Origin: Sphaerosporella brunnea
Taxonomy: Eukaryota > Ascomycota > Pezizomycetes > Pezizales > Pyronemataceae
Reading direction: 5' to 3'
NCBI GenBank assembly: GCA_008704415.1
Contig: VXIS01000008.1
Coordinates: forward strand, 281,767 to 345,766
Length of the DNA: 64,000 nt
The position numbers and the translations under genes are program-made. Every line of letters starts with the position of its first letter. The stretch's first letter is position 1. Below are positions 32,263-43,805 of this stretch, piece by piece. Under the pieces are notes generated by a model that made no database searches, was not told the origin of the DNA, and saw nothing but the letters and a program-made list of their open reading frames with translations.

Positions 32263-35200
32263 TGTCAGAGACCAACCAGCCAGCAATCAGCGCACGTATG
32301 GAAGAAGATGCGATCCGAGCATTCCGCAAAGAGCTCATTGGACGTTGGGGTAAGCTGTTCTCACCGCTGTTGACCTCACTCTAATGGCTCCAGATACATT
32401 CCATGCTGCCCTGGGGCGCGGACGCTTAGTGGCCAGGCAACCTCACATACACCGCCTTTCTCTACGCCCACCGGATAATATTTCGTGAGGAGGTTGCGGG
32501 GACCGCTCGCAGACAGGTCCCAGAATTAGAGGCAGACCCCGGAACACTGAACCACAGCCATCGCCCAAGCGACGCAAAAACAAGGCGTGAGCAGGTGCAG
32601 ATAATAAGAGGCCTATGGAACTGGTTCTCTGCTGCCATTGCCAGAAGACGTGGGCCCATATTGCACCAGCTATACAACCACAACCTGTTTTATGCGACAC
32701 ATCGAGATGAAACACTGCAAAATTCCCTTCAACGAAGCCTCCGAAAAGAAGATGACAGAGTAACTCTGCAACCCAGTCCCTAGAATTACCGGTAGAGTCC
32801 CCGCAGCACGTAGCAGCACACCTTGGACAAATGCCACCCAAGCAGGTCTCGGCAGGCAAGTGGGAGAGCGGTTTTCAGTAAGCAAGTATCGGCAGCTGCT
32901 AGCAGAATTTGTTGTTGAATCCAGCTCAGCTTTTCAGATTGTGAAATATCCATCGTTTCATGGTGTTAGTTCCTATCTTAACGGAAAAGCTCCTCTCATT
33001 GGTAGAGACTCAGTGCGGAGGGATGAAATGGAAACTACAAACAAGGACCAAGAAAAGTCGCTGTAAAAGATCCAAGCCCACGTGGGTTTAGGAGGACAAA
33101 ACAATGGATATTTAACACTTACAAAGGATTCATAGACCTCTGGCAATCAGATTCCCTATCTAGGAGTCCCCGGTCATTGGATAGACAATAACGGAGAGGT
33201 ACACAATGAGGCGCTGACGTTCCAATGCTTACGAGGCTCACATATGGCTGCAAATGTTGCCACTGTCATACAAAACTTTATGAAGGAGTGTAAAATTTCA
33301 GCAAATATACGGGCAATAACGGCTGACAACGCCTGTGTGAATGACAAGTTTTTCAAGTGCTTGGAAAAGCTTCAACCGGGGATTAAACGGTCCAACACAC
33401 AGGCTTGCTGTATGGCACACGTCATCAACCTGGCTGGTTAAGCAGTTCTTCGCAACCTACATGCAGAAACTCCGGAGGATCACACTCCTGATGATGACTT
33501 CGATTCGCTGCCAAGTTTCTCAGGTTGCCGGATTCACAATGCCGCTCGCACACATACATCCACAAGTCGTGCACCCGCACAGATCCTTACCATGATGCGG
33601 CCGGTGTTTTCGAAGATACCTTCATCAAACCTCCTGGTGGAAGCCCTTTAAGCCCAATCCAATGTGAAGAAAATTATTTTTCTCTACCTGAATTAAGATA
33701 TAAAGACACGATAGAACTCAACACAGGCTTTGATCTGTTGTGCGCTTGCACTCAAGCCAGCTCTCAAGCCGTTGTGTAGTAACGAAAAACGATTGCATTC
33801 TTTTTACCTTGTTTCTGACGAGTGGTTAGTTCTTGAACAGCTACGCAACCTTCTCAAGCCTTTCGTCACAGCCACAGCTACCGTATTTTGCAGTTCTTAT
33901 AGACAACGTTGGAAAGTTTACGCCGAATCAGGCACAAAAAGTGTCGCGCTGACCACTCATCGCTGCTGCCAGTGCCGGTCTTACACCCACCTCCCGCAGT
34001 ATTGTTTCTGGTACCCCCTTCCCAGTTATCCCTGCAAAACCTTAAGGGTTACTGAAGGGTTTATGGACGTTGATGATTATCAACGGTGAGGCTGCATAAT
34101 CATCAATGAGTCCACTGTATTAGGAAGTGTCCTAAGAGTTACAATGCCTCCGTCATAATGGCGGTGGTGAATGAATAATGGCAACTTTATTGGTCTAACA
34201 CCTTGCGGTTGTCACAGGTTATTCACCGTGAGTTACAGGCAAAAAGTGGTTAGTTGCCGGTTCTCATAGAAAGATCAACGTTGAGGCACAAAGGCGAATC
34301 CGTCAGTAGATAACCCGAGAAGTTTCCCTTGAGTTGAGAGATCATCATAGTTGCAGACATCATTGTTAGGATATCGTGAGGTTTAACCTCAACAATATTG
34401 TAGTTTATATGATCTATATTCGTTTCGAATGTTTACTCTATTTTCCCTTCGATACGAATATACTCGTACCATTACCAAATCTTTACCAATCACGTATCTG
34501 AAAGCTCTTGGTCCAATAAATATCCTTTACTTAGAAAGAATGATTGTGAGACCTATCTTCCTCATACGCAGTTTGGTGAACCCAGCGGTTGTACAGGCGG
34601 TCCATTGCACTTACGGAAATCTATGGACGATACCAATAACTTTAACAGACCAAAGAGTGCAATCATGTTGGATCCGCGTTGCAAAATTCAAGGATTTATA
34701 GTTATAGGGTGGTAATCTGCATCAATAGGCGTGTCCCGTGCAGGTTTAGAGTCTATTTTGGAGGACAACTATAGCTGTGGCTCTGTGGAAACAATCAACA
34801 ACCCTAACATTCGAAGCATTCAAGTAAATGAAGATCTTGCTGCAATATTTGGCAATATTAGATGGCGAGTGCAGTCTACAAACAATGCTTCAAGTGCACT
34901 GGAGGTATTAGAGACTATATGTTATTTTTGCGTACTCACAGTGGACATCAAGACAGACCCGCTTTGCTGGTGAAAGCTCAATGAGGACCGATTTCCGTTC
35001 CTTGCAAGAATGGCACGAGGTTACCCGGAGATATGTGCCTCCAACGTCTCCTGCAACCAACTTTTCATAGTTGCTGGTGACATAATCACCAAAATGCAAA
35101 ACCGTATTCTCAAAGAATCAAGTAGCGTTCTGCTACTGCTCAAGCATTGATTGAACCAGACGGATGTCCAACCCTGGGAAAAATGGCGATAAGAGGAGGG

Positions 35201-35330
35201 GGAGAACAAACCAGTACCGACTGGTGAAACTATACTCACCGCTTAGAGTGACTACAATGCAGCTGAGGGTGTTGAATCGGACGTTGAAGCCTTGCTGAAC
35301 TCCTTTTCGGGTCTCTCAGACTTATTCGAT
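32263..35330 (+). pseudogene. hAT transposase, copy 1, with many stops
   Basis: ATG at 32263 opens MSETNQPAISARMEEDAIRA and reaches a GTAAGC donor at 32350. A 44-bp intron with CTAAT branch ends at CAG 32393. Next come a BED-like Cys/His part (CFMRHIEMKHC) near 32690, the RNase H-like core (EVHNEALTFQCLRGSH; IRAITADNACVNDKFFKCL) at 33200-33430, and the C-terminal dimerisation block (FPFLARMARGYPEICASNVS; SSSVLLLLKHW) at 34990-35150. At least ten stops or frameshifts break it. Unlike copy 2 it reads straight through the position of the last intron. Confidence 0.8.
32350..32393 (+). other. Intron 1 of hAT copy 1 (44 bp)
   Basis: GTAAGC donor, CTAAT branch at 32381-32385, CAG acceptor. The position after RWG/NWG is the same as the intron in copy 2, where the exon resumes with the same ATACWTTCCATGCTGC sequence. 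Confidence 0.7.
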
Positions 35331-35419
35331 TGATCTGGCATTGATCTGCACATTTTATACTCTCATATATAATTTAGGTTGCTCTGCAACAACCCCTGCA
35401 TGCGTCAAAATGTGATTTT

Positions 35420-35552
35420 ATATGGCAGGCTCGAGCTTTAGCTTGAGCTCATGCTTCCCCAGCTCGATCTCGAGAGTCAAGCAGCCAAAATTGCACAACC
35501 AAGCTCGAGCCTACACTTGAGCTTGACCCGACTCTGCTTGTGGGCAACACTA
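35420..35552. repeat. GCTCGAGC cluster, right subterminal region of hAT copy 1
   Basis: Several GCTCGAGC / GAGCTCGA / CTTGAGCT palindromic octamers within 130 bp, ending at the element terminus. Likely transposase binding sites. Confidence 0.65.
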
Positions 35553-36055
35553 GGCGCATCTCTGCGAGCTCAAGATCGTGCCTGAACTCTGAAACCAGGG
35601 TGTCAAATCGTTGGACAAATCTGGCGCCAAAATACGGCCTGTTGCCTCACTGACACGTCCCCCGGACGTGCCCGTTACCGGCCAGCACTCGGACTCCCAT
35701 TGAAAAAATTGAATAGCGGTTTTCAGAACCCTGGATGGCCACTCAAAGATGGCATCAGTTTTGTTCCTGTAAGATCAATCATGCAGCCTTAAGCTCAGAC
35801 TTTACCAACAAGCACGCCAGCCCCATCCAATGAGTTTCTGGCCAGCCCATATACCAAAGCATGATGGCCAGGCTCCTAAAATGTCCAGAGTCGATACAGT
35901 GATGAATGGTAGCCGAGCAGTCCACAGCGCATCGATAATTCGTTGCTGAAGGACAGAGTGTATATGTAGTTCCACGGCGTGCGTGAATAGGTTCGGTAGA
36001 GCCACGTAGTCCAGCTCTAGAAGGTGCACGTAGAATGTTGGGACCATGTCACCGC
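35553..36055 (-). pseudogene. Minus-strand pseudogene, possible upstream part
   Basis: A minus frame from ATG 36047 reads MVPTFYVHLLELDYVALPNL and stays open for 81 codons to 35802. Beyond, in other frames, TDAIFEWPSRVLKTAIQFFQ and FVQRFDTLVSEFRHDLELAE follow up to the end of hAT copy 1 at 35552. The style (helical, Leu-rich) fits a real but broken gene. If hAT copy 1 is removed, this joins the minus-strand piece at 32096-31386. No family is recognised. Confidence 0.35.
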
Positions 36056-36359
36056 CAAGACGATAACCAGAACACTCCGATCGCGGCTGTTGTGAACATT
36101 GTTGACTGTTGGGATTTGCAGGTCGCTTGCAGTTAAGAGGACATTGTTGTATGGTGGGAGTAGCAGGTTGCAGACAATATAGTCGCGGATCAGGGAATCA
36201 TTCCCTGTGTCTTACGTCACAGTAGAATATTACTGCATCCAAATAATGTTAATCATGAGGACACACATACATGGCACCTAGGGTGAATTCATGTGCACCA
36301 GCCTGCCGTCAGGGCTTTTGAGAGTCCAGCCAGTCCGGCTTGGTGTTGCACACGGGCCG

Positions 36360-36480
36360 AGCTGGCTCAAGCCAAAAGCTTGAGCCTCGAGCCCGAGCCG
36401 GCTCGAAATATAATTGTTCAAGCTCGAGCTGGCTCGAACAAAAGTAGTTCAGGCTCGAGCTGAGCTCGAGCTTTGTGATA
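36360..36480. repeat. GCTCGAGC cluster, left subterminal region of hAT copy 2
   Basis: Dense GAGCTGGCTCAAGC, CAAGCTCGAGCTGG, GGCTCGAGCTGAGCTCGAGC motifs. These are overlapping palindromes of the GCTCGAGC type also found at the other end (39480-39540) and in copy 1. Confidence 0.75.
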
Positions 36481-36795
36481 GAATTTTGATACTCAGCTTC
36501 CGGGTGCAGCGACGAACCCCACCCCAAGTCAACCCAACCAATGTACATAGGTACGAATGCCGACGAGTGCGGCTGGGTGGATAGACCTCGGGTTCTCGAC
36601 CCTTTCTTCCTTCCAATCAACTTACCTTCACCTATCCTACCCGAACACCGCTCCCTCTCCCCCAACAAGAGTAACTCATACCCGCACTCTCCAATGCCTT
36701 GGGTGCTGAGACACCATCGCGGCCAATCACTTCTAGTGTGCAGGATGAGGACAAAGCCACGCGCGCTTTTTACAAGACGCTAGCTGGGAATTGGG

Positions 36796-36852
36796 GTGCG
36801 AATGTTGAGTGCCCCGCTAGAAATCAAGTCAACACTAACACCGGAGTCGCAG
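36796..36852 (+). other. Intron 1 of hAT copy 2 (57 bp)
   Basis: Donor GTGCGA, branch CTAAC at 36835-36839, acceptor GTCGCAG. Same position as intron 1 of copy 1. Confidence 0.65.
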
Positions 36853-38925
36853 ATACTTTCCATGCTGCTGCTGGAGCGCGTACACTGAGCGGAGAGAAAA
36901 CATCACCTTACACGGCATTCTTATACAAGCGAAAGATCATAATTTGGGAGTAAGAGCCTCCAAAAGAGGGAGCAGAAGTGACCACCAGCGCAAAAGACTC
37001 GGACTCCAGTGGAACCATGGGGACACGGAGTCAGTCCATCCTAGTCAGCAACCATCGTCCCGCAAGCGCAAGCGTGTACGGACCGGAGAAGTCTCAAATA
37101 GCAAGCCTCAAGAACTAGTCCGCGGCTGCCACTGCCACAAGCGTTGTGGTCCGTACATTCCTTCATACACTACCACCAGTGCGTTTCGGTGACATATTGA
37201 AGGCAAGCATGAGAAAGTCCCGTTCAATGAACATTCAGAGAACAAAATGATTCAAGAGCTTCGAACACGTCTCTCTTTGGAAACGCCAGATACGTTTGCT
37301 AGTACGCCTTGGACAAAAGCCTCAAAAGCCAATCTAGGAAGGAGGCAAGGTGAGAAGTTTGACCCCAAGATCTAGCACCAGCTTCTTGGCGAGTTTATCA
37401 TGGAATCTAGCTTAGCTTGCCGCGCTGTGGAATTTAAATCATTTCACAGCTTGGTGTCATACCTTAACGCAAGCCTTCCTCTGGTTTTCCGGCAAACAGT
37501 CCAGTGCGATACTGCAAAAATTAAAGAAAAAGTTCAGCAAAATATTAAGGAAGTCATTGCTGTACATGTCAGCCAACAGAAACAGCGGTTAAGCCTTAGG
37601 ATGGATGCATGGACCTGAGGACATCAGATACCGTACCTCGTAGTGACTGACCATTGGATTCACGGAAACTGAGAAGTTCACAACAAAGCGCTTGCCTTCA
37701 AACGTTTGAGAGGATCCCATACTGGTGAAAGTCTGGCTACTGTCATACACGGTACGCTACGGGAGTGGAATATTGAGCATTCGCTACGGGCTATTACAGC
37801 AGACAATGCTTCCGTCAATGATAAATTCTTCAAATGCTTGGAGAAGCTTCAACCTACAATCAGCCGCATAGATACGCAGGTGCGATGCATGACGCACGAT
37901 ATAAACCTTGCGGAACAGACTATCATTCGCAATCTTAAGGCGGAAGCACCTGAACAGGATATCATACAAAACGATGCTGACCTACCGTTGACACCCGTTT
38001 CGCAGCGTTCCAGTACCGTTTGTTTACCTGGGGAGATTCTTACCCTAGTCCGTCAAGCCTTTACAAAGTTGCGATCTTCACATCTTCTATTGGAAGGACT
38101 GGAAGCGCAATGTAACATCATGAAGATTAAGTTTTTCTGCCCTAATAAAGATGTCAAAACCCGATGGAATTTAATGCACGCATTGATAGAACGTGCGCTA
38201 CAGCTTAAGCCTACACTGAAACAGTTCTTCAGCACAGCGAAACGTCTGCAGCCATTTTGATTGGTGTCTGAGGGATGGCAGTCTCTGGAAAAGCTGCGTG
38301 ATTTGCTTGCACCTTTTGTTGTGGCTACAGAACGCCTTAGTGGAAGCTCATACACACGGTTGTCATTACAGTTACCGTATTTTGCTTTTCTGATAGGGAA
38401 CATTGAGAAATTCCTGGACCAGCAGTGCGGTCTGAGTCCTACATCGCCACTGATTGCTGCGGGTCCAGCAGGCTTAGCACACCTCAAAAAATATATGGAA
38501 GATCTTAACAACTTCACAAGTCGAAACTTCGCCATGATTTTAGATCCCCATTTTAAAATCCATGGGTTTGTAACCCTTGGGTGGTCCCCAGCATCAGTTG
38601 GGGTGACCTGTGCACGCTTTCAATCACTATTAGTGGATCAATACCACAGACAGCCATCTTGAGCGGTTGAAAGAGTGGGAAGTGTCCCGGTTGATGGGGA
38701 CTTGGCAGCATTATTTGGAAATTTAGGGCGCATAAACAGCCCCCTAGGCACAATGGTACCAACAGAAACCGCAAGCTATTTATGTGTATTACCGCCGGAC
38801 TTGGGCACCAACCTTCTCCCTTGGTGGAAGCTGAACGAGACCAGGTTTCCAACCATTGCTCGAATGCCGAGGGACTACCTGGCTATATGCGCCTCCAGTG
38901 TTCCCTGCGAACAGCTATTTTCTGT

Positions 38926-39006
38926 GTAAGTGATATGCCAGTGCCTGCTTTGCTCTCATTGCTAGTACCGCTTATTGCGGACCGCTGATTTTCACTAATT
39001 TTTTAG
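38926..39006 (+). other. Intron 2 of hAT copy 2 (81 bp)
   Basis: Donor GTAAGT, a CTAAT site shortly before the acceptor TTTTTTAG. Splicing joins LFSV to SGDIITK. In copy 1 the matching sequence reads LFIVAGDIITK without interruption. Confidence 0.75.
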
Positions 39007-39550
39007 TTCGGGTGACATCATCACAAAGAAGAGAAATCGTTTGCTGGAGGACTCCAGCAGCACACTCTTATTACTCAAGCATTGGATGGAGCAACCAAAT
39101 CTTCAACCATGGGAAAAATAAGGCTATGAAGAGGTTGTGGCAACACCGCATGAGGATGTGGCAAACAGCGATCATGAGCAGGAAGAGGGTGCCGACTCAG
39201 CTGCGGAAGCTGTTCTAGACTCAGGTTCTGATTTGACGGATCTATCGGACTGATAGGAGGGAACATAGAAAGTAGCAGTTACCACATTCCATAAACCGAG
39301 CTCGAGTTTTTGGAGCATCCCCAATGATTACATGTTATTGGCGATAGTTACACCTTTATACTCACGAGTTTTGGTGACATCCGCGATGGTTACATGTCAC
39401 CCACAGTGGCTACATCGCTCCCACACATCATAATCTTGTTAAACTCCCGCGGCGTGGCAACAGCATCATTTTATGTGGCAGGTTTGAGCCGGGCTCGAGC
39501 CACCTGTGCGGCTCGTGTCGACCCGGCTCGTGTGCAAGACTAGTCCGGCT

Positions 39551-39955
39551 TGGGTTGAGGCTAGAATCCGTTGGATTCAAACGGGCTTCGAAATTAACGG
39601 CCTGTTTGGACAAAGAAATTTTGCACGGGACCCCGGTGACTGTAGGTGCCCATCAGACCCCGTGTACACCCTGTAGTCGGCGGGCCTGCCAGGCACCAGT
39701 ACCATCTTTGCTTACACTTACATCAAGAAAAGCAAAATGAAAGCGGGATGGCGATCCAATTGGCCCGAGCTAACACATACCGTGGATTCTGATTTCACCA
39801 ACGTCTTACATCGCGTGTGGCTGTAAATATTTGTATCTCGCTGACTGTATGAATACCAACAGCATCAAGTGTGCACCAGACTCACAGGACATAATCTACA
39901 ACAAAATTAATGTCTGCCCTTATGAGTCGCCGCACAGCCTTTCCGTATCACGACC
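39551..39955. other. No supportable gene
   Basis: Short frames only, between hAT copy 2 and the next hAT remnant. Confidence 0.45.
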
Positions 39956-39959
39956 ATCA

Positions 39960-41060
39960 CCACAATCGATGCCTGAGTTGAGGCCTCTAGCACCCTGATC
40001 ACCGCTGCTTCCACCATGAGCATTGAGATCGACAGTGTAATCGCCAAGACACACCCATCCGGGTTATACTTTCAGCAGCCTGAATGTCTTGAATATACGC
40101 ATGAGAAAGGCAACCTTCACTGGCGGAGCAAGCGCTGCAGGTCATGCCATTGTCATGATTGTTTCTCGACATGATTCGTTCTTTGAGACTGTCGGTTTCA
40201 GGGCCCCAGCACCTGCTGCGTCTGTGTTTACCAGCGGGTCAACAAAAAATGCTATTACAAACCTCCGTGATGTCCATCGTTTCGCTCAAGACGGACCGCT
40301 ACGCCCTGCCGGAAAACAGGCATGACGTAGTTGGCTGGTTTTTGGAGATTTTCTTTCCCGTTTTTACTTCAAAGTTTCCGTCATTGAAAACCTTGTCGGC
40401 TGATGGATAGTGCTCTGTGATTCTCCATTGGCTACTGTCGAGCATGATTGCATGGCAATTCCTCACCGTGGTAGGTGATTGTACGAACTACGTTCACTGA
40501 GAGGTAAACGGTGTATTCCGTATGGTTTCAACGCTTGTTGATAGCACACATTGGAGACAACATTGCTGAATGCGTCTGGTTTGTTGTTGAGGACTACAAA
40601 CTTCATCAATGTTTGGGCTTTTTCACCTCGGACAATGTAAGCACCAACCACCCAGCGATGAAGTCACGCCCCAGCAAGCTGCATTGCCTTGGATATTGCT
40701 CTCAATCTTCAATAAGACCTGAGCACTGAGGGTACTTTGGACATATTCTCAACCTCGGGGTGAACCCTTTTGGATGGAGCGCGAACCACCTTACACCTGA
40801 TTGTGCTGTGACCGATGCTGACAGCCACGTGGCGCTTGACCTTCGTCGTCTGCAACCCTGTAGGAAGCGTGGTCCGCTTGCCAGGCTCCACAACTGCTGC
40901 AGGTACATTGTGAAAGACCGTAGCAGCTGCAACATGTGTGATGAAAAATGCCCACAACCCCCACAAAGAACCTAGATCATTCGTGGTATGAATCATGTCA
41001 AATGCGACTCTTGGATCGGTAATTATGCAGAGATTGCACGAGCGCCCAGACTCAGGCAAC
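39960..41060 (+). pseudogene. hAT transposase remnant of another subfamily (Ac/Restless-like)
   Basis: Between stops and frameshifts the + strand gives blocks typical of hAT transposases of the Ac/Restless type: HIGDNIAECVWFVVEDYKLH and GFFTSDNVSTNHPAM at 40545-40665, YFGHILNLGVNPFGWS at 40735-40780, then RKRGPLARLHNCCRYIVKD and PPQRT with NHVKCDSWIGNYAEIARAP at 40860-41045. The second catalytic Asp (SDN) is preserved. The N-terminal zinc finger region and the C-terminal dimerisation block are not recognisable. It is not a paralogue of copies 1 and 2. Confidence 0.7.
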
Positions 41061-41920
41061 CGGGTGAGAAATGTATGAGTTTGGCTGTTCAACCCAATAC
41101 CGTGGGCTCTCTGTAACGGAGACAGTCCTGGACAGACAGGAGGGGCACAAGGTACTCGCGTACTGATGGGGGACAGATAGGAGACAGGGCCAGTAGCTGA
41201 GACAAATCCGGAAGGCAGAAAGAACAGGTTCCACGCACAGAATCCAAGATTCAACAGCGGAACAAATATGTTCACAATTTACAACTAAGATTGAGTGGAG
41301 GGAAAAGGAAAGCACATGAATACAACAAAGCGCAAGTGGAAGTCCCATTGGATAGCACAATTGTATCGCCCAGCGGCTTGCCCTGATTACTATTGGTGGA
41401 GCCTGGCATAACCCAAAGGAAACCTATGGAAATGAAACCACAAAAACGCGAATCATGGACGAAGGACAGCACCGTGAGACTCCGTGGCACATAAACAGCT
41501 CACTTTGGACTCTTGCAAAGAGCTGAAGTTCATTATAGAGAACCTCAAGTCTCTGGAGACCTGTCCGTTGAGGCTTGGGAAGGGCAGGTCACCTTCCCGT
41601 CTATGTGAAGTATTGCCGGCCTTCAGGACACTCCTGTATCACTTTCGGGGACTAGACTGATTCCCATACACGCAGAAAATCTCCCGACGCCTCCGGGTAA
41701 GGCTTCCAAGGCTGCCTGGGCGGATCTGAAATTGTTTGCACCATGCTTTCGACTCCATCTACATTCTTCCACCCCATTGCCTCCAGTGTTGCGTCCCACT
41801 GTGTCCGCTCCACTTCAAGGTTGCTTCCACTAAGCTACACGCAGGTATTCTTCGCTTTTGGATTAATCTGCAATCTTCGCTGCTTCTGATGTATTTCATC
41901 CGGAAATGACGTTCGAAGAC
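41061..41920. other. No supportable gene
   Basis: Possibly the decayed C-terminal half of the preceding hAT, but no block can be named. Frames are short on both strands. Confidence 0.4.
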
Positions 41921-41921
41921 T

Positions 41922-42434
41922 TTAACCCAGAGTGGGGGTACAGGCGCGATTTGATTGCGCAAGCGAAATCCAAAACCAAGAAGCTTGGGAACGTGTATCC
42001 AGCTGCACGGAAGTTGGACCGTTGCTAAGAGCTTCTGAGAACGACGGACTGAATGCCGTTATAATTGCTTTGTCACTGTCACTCTCACCTCCTGTGCCAT
42101 TGACCATGACCAAGAATCGAGATGGCAAACAACAAGCACAGAGCACGGTTGGTTCATTCCGAAGGAGATTTGGTGAAGCGGTTGTGACAGCCTCCGGCGT
42201 ACACGTTTTCCAGGATTCCGTGAAGTCCATGTACAGCGGTGTCGCAGGCCTGCCGTGCCGAGATGCTGGTGGGTTGAGAGTATAATTGAACACAGTTAAT
42301 GACAACTTGAAAGACTGCTCTGTTAACTCGCTAATACACGCGTGGCTTACGAGCTGGCTTTTTTGCGCATTTATTGACAACAGCCACCGCAGAATGCGGG
42401 TGGAAATAGGTCCACAGACACGCGTCAGGGACAT
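41922..42434 (-). CDS. Hypothetical ORF, 170 codons
   Basis: A minus-strand ATG at 42434 opens 170 codons to 41922. The product is soluble, Ser/Thr-rich, with a hydrophobic Leu patch (CCLPSRFLVMVNG) in the middle and no recognised domain. The opposite strand is also open for 117 codons, so the coding strand is uncertain. It sits between hAT remnants and a solo LTR. It could be a lineage-specific gene, a relic, or chance. Confidence 0.25.
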   Translation of the reverse strand: MSLTRVCGPISTRILRWLLSINAQKSQLVSHACISELTEQSFKLSLTVFNYTLNPPASRHGRPATPLYMDFTESWKTCTPEAVTTASPNLLRNEPTVLCACCLPSRFLVMVNGTGGESDSDKAIITAFSPSFSEALSNGPTSVQLDTRSQASWFWISLAQSNRACTPTLG

Positions 42435-42980
42435 GACTGTGCTAGCAGGTGCGAGGTTATATCAACCATAGCTTGATGAATCTGCACGGCAAGCCGGTAA
42501 AGGAGCGAGCCAGTTGTCAGCGGACTCGTGTCAAGCAAGAGACAGCTTCCAACGGTCATCGGCGCTGTCGTAGCGGCCATCGTCTCAATCGTCCAGGTCG
42601 TCTGTATCTTTACGGTTAATTGTATAACGTATGAAGATCCATACACTGATCCTGGTAGGTGCAACCGTGAGGTGAAATTTGGGAACATCAGTACCTGTGG
42701 GACACACACAAGCACGTCGCTGATGGCACCTGGAAACGTAGGTGTGACAGCCAGCAGCCTAACTCACATCTTGAGTTCTCAAATGCCAAGCTGCGCAGCA
42801 ACAGTGTCGATGCGTGGCGCGGACGCCTGAAAAAATCCTCGGCCGGTATCCAAAATCTAACAGTAGAGTGAAGAGGTGGCGGGAAAGGAGTTTTGTCGCT
42901 ATCTGAACCAGTTGCACACCAGGAAGACCTTGCGCGATCTAATATGCTATCTAGAATGTTGCGCATGGCTATTCTTAGGT
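42435..42980. other. No supportable gene
   Basis: A + frame at 42528-42830 begins with GTG and includes one possible membrane helix (VIGAVVAAIVSIVQVVCIFT); a minus frame overlaps it. No family. Confidence 0.3.
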
Positions 42981-42985
42981 GCAAC

Positions 42986-43800
42986 TGTAACGAGGCTCTG
43001 TCTACCAGAGTGTCGTGGAATTGAACTCGTGACCTTAAGAAACTAAATCCTAAACAATAGAATTTTAAGGGCTATCTTGTCGGGTGGACACTAATGGTTC
43101 TTGTTGCTGAAGATAAAGGGGTTCTTCTTCGGCGGAAGCAATCCTACTTATAGTAGAACGCCGCTCCAGAGACCACCGTCTCCCTCAGTAATACTCAGCC
43201 TTTACTCCTTGCTGGCTTTCCGACAGCCTCTACGACTGCGGGCGTCAAGGCGCGCACAGAGATCGCCCCACCTTCTTATGACTCACTCTTTGATTCCAAA
43301 TCATGAGTCATAGACATGCGTTGCACCCGGATACCCCACTCCGTAAGCGTTGTATCCTCGTGTTGCAGGAAGATGCTCAGCCCCATTGGCTCCATCTCCC
43401 GATCCTCTGCGTCGCATGCCTTACGCAATAACCACACTTACTATGGAGGTTCTAGGCCGAGTGATTCTTCCCTTTTTCGGCTCTACGCCTTCCGGTTGAT
43501 CACTCCTGACCCCTCCGATCGTCATGCTAGTTCCTGGAACAGGCAGGTCAACGAAGATATCTCGGAAGAGCTCTAACAATAGCCTATACTATTGTTATCT
43601 CCGAACCGGATGCTCTTCCCAGGCAGCGTCCTACCTGAGGCACCCGATCTCCGAGTTCTTCCATAGCGTCACTCAAGCTAGCTACTATGATCCGGAGCCA
43701 CCCGGCTATCACGTGCCCTCGAGGCGATCACTATACAGAGTCTACTCTATTCCCCTAGCTGACTACTTAGAGTACATGTCACGTGACCATACCCGTGACA
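42986..43800. mobile_element. Solo LTR, 815 bp, copy 1
   Basis: Begins TGTAACGAGGCTC and ends ACCCGTGACA, the TG...CA ends of a long terminal repeat. It is flanked by the 5-bp direct repeat GCAAC (42981-42985 and 43801-43805). A second copy of exactly the same length is at 49252-50066. With no internal retroelement coding next to it and its own target duplication, it is a solo LTR left by recombination. The open frame at 43316-43576 is part of the LTR in both copies and not a gene. Confidence 0.9.
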
Positions 43801-43805
43801 GCAAC

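Larger units (their letters stand above)
32097..35552 (+). mobile_element. hAT element copy 1, heavily decayed
   Basis: Paralogue of the element at 36341-39542. The right end at 35552 (GGGCAACACTA) matches the copy 2 terminus (GTGCAAGACTA), and its last 150 bp hold a cluster of GCTCGAGC-type palindromes as in copy 2. The left end is not clean: the first recognisable subterminal sequence is CGAGCCGGCTCGAG near 32105. A possible target duplication (GGCGCATC at right, GGCGCGCG at left) agrees at only five of eight bases. The segment at about 34.1-34.42 kb has no counterpart in copy 2. Confidence 0.65.
36690..39250 (+). pseudogene. hAT transposase, copy 2, broken
   Basis: The order is N-terminal exon (SSVQDEDKATRAFYKTLAGN), intron 36796-36852, a diverged BED-type region near 37110-37220, and then the catalytic core: SLRMDAWT (first Asp) near 37605, LRAITADNASVNDKFFKCLE (second Asp) near 37780-37840, DVKTRWNLMHALIERALQ near 38150-38200. 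The C-terminal block follows (LPWWKLNETRFPTIARMPRD; SVPCEQLFS with the third acidic residue) at 38815-38925. After intron 38926-39006 comes GDIITKKRNRLLEDSSSTLL. Stops at 37617, 37672, 38258 and 38660 and a few frameshifts inactivate it. The original ATG is not evident. Confidence 0.85.
36341..39542 (+). mobile_element. hAT element copy 2, ends and target duplication defined, 3202 bp
   Basis: Flanked by the 8-bp direct repeat GTCCGGCT (36333-36340 and 39543-39550). The left end TGGTGTTGCACACGGGCCGA and the reverse complement of the right end (TAGTCTTGCACACGAGCCGG) agree at about 17 of 21 positions. Both subterminal regions hold GCTCGAGC-type palindromes. The flanking match extends to 11 bases (GTCCGGCTTGG). 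A broken transposase gene lies inside. Confidence 0.85.

Noticed and set aside
43316..43576. 86-codon ORF as a gene, repeated at 49582-49842
   Set aside because: It lies inside the LTR and is present because both LTR copies share the sequence.
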